Assembly: GCA_944990035.1 (NCBI GenBank)
Contig: CALYLX010000140.1
Coordinates: forward strand, 62,001-126,000
DNA from: Clitopilus passeckerianus
Taxonomy: Eukaryota > Basidiomycota > Agaricomycetes > Agaricales > Entolomataceae
Reading direction: 5' to 3'
Length of the DNA stretch: 64,000 bases
Part shown: in pieces, positions 1-10,207 of the stretch
How the letters are laid out: each line of letters opens with the position of its first letter
How positions within the stretch are numbered: the stretch's first letter is position 1
Program-made: the position numbers and the translations under genes
The notes under the pieces: generated by a model
Database searches by the model: none
Told to the model about the DNA's origin: nothing
The model's input: only the letters and a program-made list of their open reading frames with translations

Positions 1-391
1 CCTATCACCTGTACGACCCACATCTGGATACCTTCTATATCTTCTAGTGCTCCCTCTTTTCTCCGAAATCAACGAAACTCGCTCTTGCTACCCATAACAC
101 AGACTATTATCATGTCACAGCCTATGTCCGTCTTTCCCGTTTGGGTATTGTATCAGCCTGCGGGTACTATGCCCCCTTGCATCCTCTGTGGAGGATTTTC
201 TCCTTATGTCAAGCGCAGATTCCAGCCCATGCCCCAATTTGCAGCATGCGTCCACGTCCGGTTACAGAATCTTGGATCTAACAGTGATCCAATTTCTCTA
301 CATATGCTTTGCAGGAACTAAATCTCTTTAATGGATAAAAGTACGCGAACAGCTCTGCTCATATAACTATCTGACCTTACGTGTGTTTAGA

Positions 392-1334
392 CTGCGCACG
401 AACGGTTAACTTCAAGGTCATCCCTTACGTGGATTATCTCGAACAGACTCTCGAACGTTCGATACAAGGACTTAGGCTCGGCGATTTTTCACGCCCACGA
501 ACTCTACGATGACTCTGAGGAATTCCGGGATAGCATATATTCTACTTTGGAGTGGATGGTGGGGTCGGCTGGACCGGAGTGAGGAGAATATCCCTTTTGT
601 ATCTTATTTGCCTCGAGGTTAACATTGACCCAAGTTTAACCCTACCGCCCGTGAATCCGGACCTTGGGCAACAGATTCTAACAGTGCTGCAAGATGCTCC
701 AAACACGCCTCCAGAACCCGGTAGTCAAACAGCCGGAGCCTACGTTCATATCAAGCTCGCCGTTGACGCGGTCCCTCTCGAGAAGATAGCCTTGATAACA
801 TCCGATATCGCCGATGCTCTCGAGTCAGAAATAGACCCTCTCCAGTATGCAGCCATCTTCTCCATCGAATCCCTCGATATGGCCCCTACCCTGCCAACGA
901 CCTGCTTGTGATGGACGCATCCTTTCAAGGTGTCTACATCACGGACACGGTCTTCAATCAGCACGAGTGGTTTGGGAGCTCCATTCTCAAGACGCTCATA
1001 ACAGAGACTGTGGAAGAATCTCTAGCCTCCCAAGTCAAAGAAACTACAAGTACGTTTCGTGAAATTTAGCTTTCCTTGCAACAACACTGACAGCACTTAT
1101 TAGTGTGTTGTTCGCGTTCTGGCACCCGACGCCACACTTGGCTGCATACTCAAGGCCTGTGGTCGCGACTTCGGAACAGAGACGCTTGAGAAGGGCGCTG
1201 CCCAGCTTAGGGTACTTCTTTCTATGGCATACCAGCACGACCAAGAGTTTGCTACGATGTGGGTACGGGCTGTTTTTGGTTCACTCTTTCGGGAGATCCT
1301 TCATAACTGTGACGACGGAGACATGTTTTCATAA
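392..1334 (+). pseudogene. unrecognised gene, probably decaying, 5' end not found
   Basis: I do not recognise the product. The first exon follows a plausible acceptor at 386-391 and contains a run HAHELYDDSEEFRDS. A short intron starting GTGAGG near 590 joins it to a stretch containing VNPDLGQQILTVLQ and LEKIALITSDIADALESE. Around 876-880 the coding frame moves by one base, continuing as NDLLVMDASFQGVYITD. A last exon after about 1105 contains RVLAPDATLGCILKACG and ends at TAA 1332-1334. Codon use and amino-acid texture look coding throughout. The frame jump near 878 and the out-of-phase junction near 1049-1104 argue for a pseudogene or for sequence errors. No membrane segment or catalytic motif is visible. 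Confidence 0.45.
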
Positions 1335-1892
1335 TCACATATCCTAGGCCAGTTTACTAGACTTCGAACAATACTATTCTATGCACACCATCTACTGCTA
1401 GTAGCTTCTAATCTGCTTATGAGCTGAGAAACGCTTATTTGTGGACTTCTCATATGGCGAGGCCATCACTTCGAATTCGTGCCAGGTATGCCACTTGGTT
1501 GAAGCAAGGTGTTTTGCTGGTATAGATACAGTCTAACCAAGCGTCTGAAACCGACAGTGGCATTGCAAGCGCACGTTTATCCTGCTAATAATTCCAGCGT
1601 TTGGTGGGATCACGAAGTCTGGCGCTTTATACAGAGTATCATTCTATTGGAGGCATGGTATGAAAGCTTGGTATACGTAACTAACTCGCTACATCCCAGC
1701 AAAAGGAGTAACAAGCATACAGTCCGAGCGAGTCCCATATGCGGCGAGAAATGGGCCGAAGAAACCCGCCAGAGCTCTAGGCCGTCACTAAAGTCTACTC
1801 CGCACAGGACTTGGTTAACCCGACTCCCATCAGAGCCTTTGAAGACATCCTGTGCGGACAGACGCGTGTGTCCAAGCAGGAAACATGCGCCC
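1335..1892. other. intergenic, no supported gene
   Basis: The open frames here are mirror images of the TUL1 3' end or lack conserved texture. I see nothing that can be supported as a gene. Confidence 0.4.
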
Positions 1893-4800
1893 CTACAAAG
1901 GTGGGAGGGGCCGCCTGCATTGAGGGCAGATATTCTGCAGAAATTTGGGTGAGCTTGTATTTGAGACGAGACGACACAAAGCACGAACCTTAATGGCAAG
2001 CCACTAGATAGAGGAAGCACAGGAAGCATTAACATTAGCAAAAATTAGTCTGGAACGTAGCAAACGACGCACTCTTTCTAGGCATTCCGTGTGCTGAGAA
2101 GGTTACCCCAAGATTAGATTGGGGCCTTCCGATGAAATTGGGGAAAGGTACTCACGAACAAATGATGACATGGAGCCAGACTATAATTCTTTCTTCCATT
2201 CCCAGTAACCGCACTCAGTAATCTCGCGCTTCCTAGACCTCGTTCTCTCAGGCTCGAAGTGAGGCCACCGCTCTCCAAATCCACCTCTCCGCCCTTTTCT
2301 CCTCCTGAGTGACCCTCTTTCTCCGATCGAGTAGCGTTTGGATTGTGAACCATGATCAACTCCATGCAGATGGAACAATCTCCGACCGACTGTTCTGCGG
2401 CATGAGGATCCGAGAGCGGTAGCGGCGGATGGTAGTCGTAGGTCTTCGTTGTTTGATACTGGGCAGGATGGTAAAATAGTCAGCACTGGTAGTCAGAAGT
2501 GGATGGCGAGGGACCTACGCGTGCAGGAAGGAAGAAGGCCGGTCCAAATGCATCTTGCATCATCACAACGCATGCTTGAAAGATTACCGACAAAGCAAGA
2601 AGGTAGGACCAAGGCCGAACTTCAACGTCAAGAACGTTCTTCGGGCATGCGAGGAAGTCTGACGTGAACCTCAATCAGTTCAAGCCAACTGGGAAGAGCA
2701 GAGGAAGGGACTCACACAGACAAAGATAAAGTCTGCAAACAGTAGTTCCTACAACATACTCCACCGTCAACCCACTGGATCGTCCCCGTCTTATGGACCG
2801 AAGAATTTGAGGTAACCAGATGAGAGAGTACGTCACGATGACGAAGATGACGGAGAGTAGCGGGGACAGTATGACTCGGACAATGAGGGTCAGAAAAACG
2901 AATAGAACAATCCCTGAAGAACTGTGTTAGCGTCGTTTAGGTCAGATAGCATATACCGAAGCCTACACAAGCGAGCTTGAGGATCTGTTCGGATATGTTG
3001 AACGAAGAACTGCCAGAAGGTCATCTGGTCCGGGGTTAGCTGGGCTGGTGCCGCCGGAGGTGTAGGTGTTGCAGCTTGTTGTCCTGGCTGTGGCGGAGGT
3101 GTTGGTGCCCCAGAGGTATTCGGAGTTGGCGTTGGAGTAGGAGCGGTGGCAGGCGAAGGGACTGAAGGAGTGGTGACATTGCTATTGGCAGGGGGCGTTG
3201 CAGTTGACGGCCGAGGGCTCGGAGGCGGTTGCGTATTTGCATTTGGAGACACGCTCTCTGGTAGCTGTATCTGGTGGATCAAAACAGCAAATTGCTGAAG
3301 TAGCATGAAGCTTCAGTAAGTGCTTCGCATTCACGTGAACGAATATACTGACCGCTTCGTGTACGAACAGGATGCAAGCCAGGAAAGCTGGAGCAACCAA
3401 GCTCAATGATGGTCTCCCCTCTGCTAAAATCGCAAACGTAATATGGCCAGCGAAAGAGACAGAATCCATGGTGGCTTGGGAGAGGAAGGACCACCTGGAA
3501 ATTCTGGAAAGTCCAGATGGCGTCCTGCTCTGCTCAGATTGTCGCGAGTAGAGAATGAGGAGGGCGAGGTAAGCCAAGCCTGCCGTACCAGCATAAGTGG
3601 TGACTTTGCGGAAGAATGTGCGGGATCTAGGAGCTAGGATGAGACGCAGGGGCCAACGAAGGCCAGGAAGAAAACGCACCTAAGCCCCTCAGTATCGACG
3701 ATTTCGTACATGATTCCACACTTCTTGCTCAAAAGCACACCGGTTAAGGATAGTTTAGGCGGTTCAATCGTCCAAATACCCGTAGGTCGCTGAATTTCTT
3801 CCTCTAGTTCTAGCATTGATTGTTTGGGGACGGGAGATGGCTGCAACTGGGCGAAGAGGGTGAAAGGGCATTCAGCCTTTGGTAGGTCGGCTGTAGTGAC
3901 AATCAGCAAACAAAAGGGCGATGTGAAAAGAAATATCCAACCATTTGAATCTTGATCAATCACTCCATCATCTATAAGTGTCCTCAACTTCTTTATCCGT
4001 AATCCAAGTTCCGGTTCGATTAGACGAGCAGCCTGGTTCTTGGCAACCTCGGGGACGATTGAAGGCAACTGCCTGATATCGATACGGTGACTGTAAATGA
4101 ACGGTGTAAGCATATGCAATCACTAGTCGATATATGACGCACCCCGGTGACTGTGCAAGGCCGTATAATGTCCCGTTGGCAATGAAGTGAATGCCTTCAA
4201 ATTCCAACCGAAGGTCTTCGGAAGTGTTGGAGTCTGTGAATTCTATTCTTCCCTGTATATGCAACGATGACAAACGAGCGGTCAGATAGGCTAGAAGGGA
4301 CATACGTGAACTAGAGCCATGTCCTCTGAGATGACGGTCCCATTAACCTCTGTCGGGAATTTCTCCACTACACTAATCGCTAGTTTGTCTGACGCCGTCC
4401 AGTTCCATCCTTGAATGCTCTCAAAAATTTCAGTTTGGTTCGAATCCAACATCCATTTCTGCAGAAGCGGATTCCAAGAAGCTGTCTCATTTGCTGCGAG
4501 CGCTGGTGGTGTGATGTTATGGAATACCGATGAGCCATGAATGAATCCGGTAATGTTTGGGTAGTAGGTTGCGTATCTGTCGTCTAAGACTCCTGGTTGT
4601 ATGTAAAGATCGTCAAGCAGCGGTGGTATAATAGGGTCTTGATTAGGCTGGGCATTGTGAGTTAACTATGGTCCAGTCTGTCGAGAGGGCAGCTTCAGAG
4701 CCACGTACTAGAGTAAAATTAGTCTCAGTTCCATTCATCCACGCGGTAAAATTTCCAAGTTCGTATTGTAGATTGTGCAAAGCGTCTTGATATTGATGTC

Positions 4801-4942
4801 TTGCGAGAAATTCGTCCCCATTATGGCTGGTGAGCATGAACAGAAGGAACGTAATGAATAAGAAACTGGGAATCGAGGTTCGCTGCCTGGCTTGATTTCT
4901 TGTAGCTGCGTTCCCAGTCTCCTCATCGCGGACACCATCCAT
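1893..4942 (-). CDS. TUL1: Tul1/Dsc1 Golgi-endosomal membrane RING E3 ubiquitin ligase
   Basis: Catalytic subunit of the Dsc/Tul1 complex, which ubiquitinates membrane proteins in Golgi and endosomes; in fission yeast and some pathogens it is needed for SREBP cleavage. The chosen ATG at 4940-4942 gives about 20 cytosolic residues before a signal-anchor (SFLFITFLLFML). A long lumenal domain with many N-x-S/T sites follows, with PTGIW and GVLLSKKCGI characteristic of the family. A membrane bundle comes next (TPSGLSRISRWSF, then AFLACILF), interrupted by a Pro/Thr-rich linker at about 3007-3230. The C-terminal RING is spread over several short exons: CSICM at about 2366-2380, APCHHLF, HTECLER, then WLAIK and NICPQCRRPLPPL ending at TAG 1893-1895. 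That ending is highly diagnostic. Lumenal and membrane-domain joins are less certain than the RING joins. Confidence 0.88.
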
Positions 4943-6488
4943 CGTCGTATCGAGTCGAGAAAGCGAGGCCAGCCTATGGAGGCCGTTGCCAGCAGGCGGA
5001 GTGAGGCGCGATGCCAAGTTGCTACCCCTTGTGGCAGTGGCATACCTCCTTGATGCGGCGTGGGTCCACCATGTCGACCGTGTATGTCAGAAACACTGGT
5101 TCGCCTTCATTAAGTGACGCTGAATAGAAAATTAATGCAATCTTCGAGCTCAACATGTTCTCCACGACAAGGAAGAATAGGTAAAAGTAGAAGTGTGTTC
5201 GGAGAATTATAAAAATACAAAAGCTACTCCTCGACTTCATCTAATATACAGTAAACCCCTCGACTCCAACTATTATACTGTATCGTACAAATGTCCATAT
5301 ATTCTACTAGTGTCCATGCGATCCGTATGCGGGTTTTCTTGATTATGAATTTTTTTTCGGGTTTTTATTGTTTTGGCAGATTTTTTTTTTGAATTTTCTT
5401 GTCGACCGGAGACGACCAAGGAAAGAGAGAAACGAAAGTTAATGAGTGACTTGAGTTGGACTTCTATGTAAGGAGATCCCGATTCTTGAAACTTGACGAC
5501 GAAAGAGTTTGTTTTTGGCGGCGGACATAAGGAAACGGCTTCCAAAGAAGTTTCGCAATTCGTAAGGGTTGACGTTGGGCAAGGTCGGCGAGAATGAAGA
5601 GGAAGAAGCGGCTGAGCTGGCTTGAATACCCCAGGAGCGAGTTTCTCGAGACCATCAAGGTCATTCGTGGAAAGAGCGGCAGTATAATTTGTGTTCGAAC
5701 GGACCAAAGACAGTGAGGTAGTTTGTATGTTGCTGATTTGAGCGCGGCGAGGTCCATGAGACAGGGAGGACAGTAATTTTGATGTGCTCGATGGCTTGGT
5801 AAAGAAAACATCCGTTGATGCACGTTTGAAGTTGCAGACGCGAGGGCAGTGAGTCCGTGGAAGAGACAGGACGGTGGTTTGATGTGCTTGATGTTGACGA
5901 AGATAACATCCTTAAGGCATTTGATGATCGTGCAGAACAGTAGCAAGCAGTGAGACCGCAGATCCACACCCAACCCCACGAGCAACGAAGGCGCCACTTC
6001 ATGCTCAGGAGGTTGTGTCGGGGCCTGAGTCCATGCTTACAAGAGCGAGTTCGCAAGAGAGAAAGCCGAGGAGCTTGATGTTTGGCAGCCTGTTGAACCT
6101 TGACGAGGAAATCATTGGCGGGAGACGTTGCATCGAAGAGCACAGCGCGGTGATGCGGTCGAAGAGTGTCCAACCCGGACAAGGCAAGGCGTCGAGGGAT
6201 GAGGTGTAAACCAGGTACTGAGGCGCTCATGAAGGTCTAATAAAGACAGATGTCAGTGAAAGCACTCGGATCAATATAATGACATACGCACCGTTAACCC
6301 TCTTGAGTCCCATGTTGTACCTGATCCTTCATCCTTCGAAAGAACCGCTGAATCGCATAGGCGACTAAATGCCTGCCCGAGAGCGAGCGATTGAGGCGCG
6401 GTTTACATTCTTGCCACCACTTGAAAGTGGGTTCTTGATTGGACCAAAGAGGTTGAGTCGCTTGATTGAAGCTGATGGTTTTGTGTGC
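4943..6488. other. region without a firm gene; overlapping open frames and a degenerate repeat
   Basis: Homopolymer-rich sequence (T runs near 5350 and 5380) precedes a stretch at 5460-6230 where all three minus frames stay open for 140-190 codons. None shows a recognisable domain. In one minus frame two roughly 30-residue units look alike, one containing CLFHGLTALASATSNVHQ and the next CLMDLAALKSATYKLPH, so an imperfect tandem repeat of about 100 bp is present. A possible exon begins at ATG 6228-6230 and runs to a GTAAGC donor near 6032. I cannot decide which frame, if any, is translated. Confidence 0.35.
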
Positions 6489-7711
6489 TTAGTCGATGTC
6501 CATGTCTTCGGACACATCGCCCATGAGGATATCGATATCCTCATGAATGTCGATTTCCATGTCGTTCCAGGCGTCAAGCATGACGATGTCAATGTCTTCT
6601 GCCATATCTATATCCATGTCCTGTGAAGTATCATCCATGATGCTATCTTCATCCTCGAGAAGGTCGATATCCATATCTTCTGAGGTGTCGACCCTGACAT
6701 AGTCGTTGTCTGGGGATATCAATCTCCATGTCCTCGCCGCTATTGTCCATGACGATGTCGTTGGCTTTTGGCGAGGTATATGCCATGGCGGTATCGTGCT
6801 TGAGAGTGTCAAACTCCACGAGGGTTGAGGTTGCTGAATCGAAAAGAGCGGTGGAAGTAGGTGTAGAGACGCTGGTAGCAGCGGGTGTTGGCGTATTGAA
6901 GCCGGTTGTAGTAGGGGTTGCCGTAGTGGTAATCGGTGGGGAAGTGCGCTTGATGAGACGAAGGGCGCACCTTCTAAGTTTGCCGGAGGTGGTAAAGTGC
7001 GAGGTTGACCAAGCCGAGCGGCGGTAGGCGGGATGGGTGACCTTGCAACGTTTGGCGGGGCGTCCTTTCTGCTTTATATGCGACCTGATGCGCTTGTCGC
7101 GAGTGACTGGCTCGAATGGCATCCACAGTGCCAGATAAGTGGTGACCACGGGGAGCGAGTCCCGGAAGGGGTACCACTCTGCCAGAATAGCGGTCAGAGC
7201 GTCAACGTCGGGATCGGCCATATCGACATCGACTGCATGGGCAGGATCATGCAGGGGCTCCCGTTGGGCGAGCCCGGTAGGGACGTTGGATATGGCGATG
7301 TGGAGCATCTCGACGTCGGCAAGAGCATCAGGGTCGGCGTCCACCGTGTCATCGTCGGGATCTGGTGACGCGTTCATCTCAACATCAGCTGAATGAGCGG
7401 GTGCGATGTTGAATTTGACGGGGAACACGTCGGGCAGGACGTTTGCTCGAGCGGCGAATGGTAGCAGCGGGGCACTGGGAGCGGTGGCGTGCAGGGCTTG
7501 AGCGGGGTTGTGGTCGGTGGGATACTGCGTTGAGCAGCTCGCCTTGGCGGGGAAGGCTGCCACGCCAGGGCTGAATCAAAGATGGTTAAGATACCTCGCC
7601 TTTACGAAAATTGAGAGTCTACTTACGATCTTTGGCGTTGCAGAACGCCCTACCACGCCGACCACACAAGGTGCAGTCATTGTGGCAGACGTTGTTTAGC
7701 TTGGGCTGCAT
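6489..7711 (-). CDS. acidic-repeat protein, unknown function, with an apparent frameshift
   Basis: I do not recognise a family. A short first exon (ATG 7709-7711, Cys-rich: CHNDCTLCGRRGRAFC) and an intron starting GTAAGT near 7628 lead into one long frame. That frame contains acidic stretches (DPDDDTVDADPD), a basic nuclear-signal-like patch (KQKGRPAKRCK) and Thr-rich low complexity. The C-terminus is a run of degenerate EDMDID/EDIDI units (about 6490-6740) ending at TAA 6489-6491. Between about 6700 and 6725 the repeat frame moves by one base, so the last 75 residues lie in a different frame from the first 280. The exon 1 to exon 2 phase is also uncertain; an alternative ATG is at 7678-7680. 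A nuclear role is a guess from composition only. Confidence 0.5.
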
Positions 7712-8673
7712 CTAGTGGTGCAAATCAAGGGTGGCCATATCGTCGTATATGGATAAGGAAAGAAAGACTAGTTCTTGCGTCTTTTATAGGCCGAATCGGT
7801 GGCTGTCCTCATTTTCGCGTTTGTTTATCCTCGTGACCAAATCAAGGACGCAAGCGCGTCGTCGAAAAAACAAACAGAGCGATACGTGTAAGGCCAAGTA
7901 CTTGGCCATGACCTCATTTCAAGTGTCGTCGATCGTGCCCAGATCCGGGGATTGGGAGCCTATTCTTGCCGGCGGGAGAGCTGGAAGAGTGCTGTGGCGC
8001 ATTTTGTGCTTTGGCCTGGAATCACATTGAGATGCAGCTTTCATTCGATTAAGCATTTCCGTACCTTATTTTAGTTTGACAAAACTTCTTTTATCTCTTC
8101 TCTTTCCAGTTAATCGTGATATCGGGGGGTAATTGGTTGCTCAACGGTGAACTTTGTACTAGACGCCGTTTACTAGACCAAATCAGGTCAATATACCGCA
8201 AGGCGACGTTCAAAGCATCATATATACCTCTCAGTCGCGTCTAGCCAGAAGTAGCTGGTTGTACGAATATGTCAAACGAAGGTCTTTTCCTGGGAGTGCG
8301 CCTTCAGGACGGTGACCTGACAAGGCTCCAGCGACTAGGTCGATTCCATACTCATTCAACCGCATTCGACCACACATAGCCTGTTTCTCGCTTTCCCGAC
8401 GTCCTAGGATGATTTTCGGTCCGGTTTGTTCTGCAGGTCATCCGAGAAATGAGCCACTTGCTCAGAGCTGTTGTCCATTTCATCATGGGAACCACAGATC
8501 TATTTTCTTGAAGAGGTCGCTTCTACAGTGTATCTCAAAGACAATTGCCGTCGAATGCGTCAAAATCGTCTTTGTCAAGCTGTGTCAAGTTGAAGTTTGG
8601 ATTTGGGTTGGATAAATCTCCGAAATTTGCACGTTGGAGATCACGTGCAAGCAAAACGCGTAACTTCGCCTAA
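7712..8673. other. intergenic between divergent genes
   Basis: This probably holds the promoters of the acidic-repeat gene and of NNF1. The short open frames inside show no conserved texture and I see no gene. Confidence 0.4.
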
Positions 8674-9520
8674 ATGACAGTGCTAAACACTGAGGACCAT
8701 GTTCAACCAATCAGGCAGTCGACGATGGACACACTTTCATTCAGCTTTGCAACTTGCAATTTCACGGTCAGCAAGGAAGTGGACGTGAGTGAGTATGAAG
8801 TTGAAAAGTTTTCAGTCATTGACCAATCACGCTTTAGCTTTGACGATTTCGCAGAATGTTTTCCTGGATTTGTCGAAGAGGACAAGAACGGCGCTTTGGC
8901 CACATTCAACAGTATATCTGACTATATAGAAGCTCAAAACTTCGTACGCACTGGCGCAGTCTAACAAACGCGCTCTTCCAACGCTCATCACGCGCCTTAC
9001 AGCGAGATCTGGACAAACTCTTCAAGGAATATGGTGTCCAAGAAAACATCGACATCCTTCATAAAGTCGTGAACGAAGCAAAGGACAGGAAAGCCAAAGG
9101 AGACGCCGGAGAAGACGCCTGGAAAGAAGATCTCGAACCTCGGCACGCCGTCACTGCAAGGACTGTCCCGGTTTTTGAGGCAGAAGTGCAAAGGTTGCGA
9201 GAAACCCTGGCCGCTGTACGCGTTATGTTCTTTTGGGCATCGTTTCGGATCTCAATTCAGACTTCTCAGGCCGAGCAAGACAATAAGGAGCTCCTGGGCA
9301 GGCTAGAGGAAAACACCAAAGCCACCAACACAGCTAATGGCCGGGTGCAGGAAATCTTAAGCAAAGTGGACCGGGTGAGCCCAATCCCAATGTACCCCTC
9401 TGCACTTTCCTCACCCTTCTGCTCTAGGCATACGAAGAATGGCAAAACCTGCCAATGGACGACCTTGAAGCTTGGACAGTACAAACGACCGAAACCCTGA
9501 AGCCGACGCTACCTTCATGA
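8674..9520 (+). CDS. NNF1: Nnf1, Mis12/MIND kinetochore complex subunit
   Basis: Nnf1 (PMF1 in animals) forms the four-protein Mis12/MIND complex with Mis12, Dsn1 and Nsl1, linking centromeric chromatin to the Ndc80 complex. The ATG at 8674-8676 opens the frame; a second in-frame Met lies 17 codons later. The family pattern is clear: FAECFPGF early, then after a first intron (GTACGC near 8944, acceptor about 9001) a helix with NIDILHKVVNEAKDRK, then WKEDLEPRHAVTARTVP, which matches the conserved W..DLDPR.AV.ARTVP block. A coiled coil follows (EAEVQRLRETLAA, NKELLGRLEENTK). Introns at about 9218-9271 and 9375-9427 have good GT and AG ends. Stop TGA 9518-9520. The product is about 220 residues, normal for the family. 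Confidence 0.8.
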
Positions 9521-10207
9521 TTGTTCCCATCTCGGCAACATGACTATTTTACGACTTCATCTTATACCTAACTTATTCCATCTACTTTGTCTCTCCTTTC
9601 GTCAACTACTGCACAGCTGTCTGTACTATTACTCATCTTTGGAATATTATACTTTCGCCTAGAAGGTCGTACTTGGTCCGTCAGTTCGCATTCTTCGTGT
9701 TCCATTCCATATGCACCTCTCCTCGTTCATGTCGTTTTTATGTTTCATCAGATGTCCAACGATCATGAGGACCAAGGTGAGGCATTTCCTGTGACCACAA
9801 TCTGGCATGCTAATTTTCTCTCTTCCTGGATAGTTTTCAAGTTTCTAGTATGGTCACCCAGTTTTGGCAACAGACCTTATTTTTCATCTCGACCTGTGAC
9901 AGATCTTGACCATGCTTTCGGCTGCGAAGCTCCCCGACGTCGAGAAATTTCTCTCATCCGGCTATCCGAGAAGCGATGGGGTCAGATGCGTTCATCACGC
10001 GGGTGCTTCCCAATGGCAACAGGTCAACAAGGCTATTACTCTGCAACTCTCAATCGGATCCGAGTCTTCATCGCACATGCGCGCTGTCGTCATAGGCCCT
10101 TGTGGTCTGCATGTCACCAGGGACTAGGAGTGCATCCGTTGCTTTCTTGCAGGGTATAAAACAGAGCGAGGCGCTTTACATCTGCAGCTAAACAAACGGG
10201 TAGAAAC
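9521..10207. other. intergenic, amylase promoter region
   Basis: An open frame of 190 codons crosses this stretch, but it has no conserved texture and runs into the amylase TATA box. I treat the region as the 5' flank of the amylase gene. Confidence 0.5.
10155..10161 (+). promoter_or_regulatory. TATA box of the alpha-amylase gene
   Basis: A TATAAAA motif lies 46 nt before the amylase ATG at 10208. The spacing suits a short leader. Seen directly; promoter use is inferred. Confidence 0.6.

Noticed and set aside
1509..2041. Overlapping frames at the TUL1 3' end on both strands
   Set aside because: They cover the small terminal TUL1 exons; the spliced RING model explains the region better.
9587..10159. 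190-codon plus frame before the amylase
   Set aside because: No conserved blocks; it lies across the presumed promoter and ends at its TATA box.
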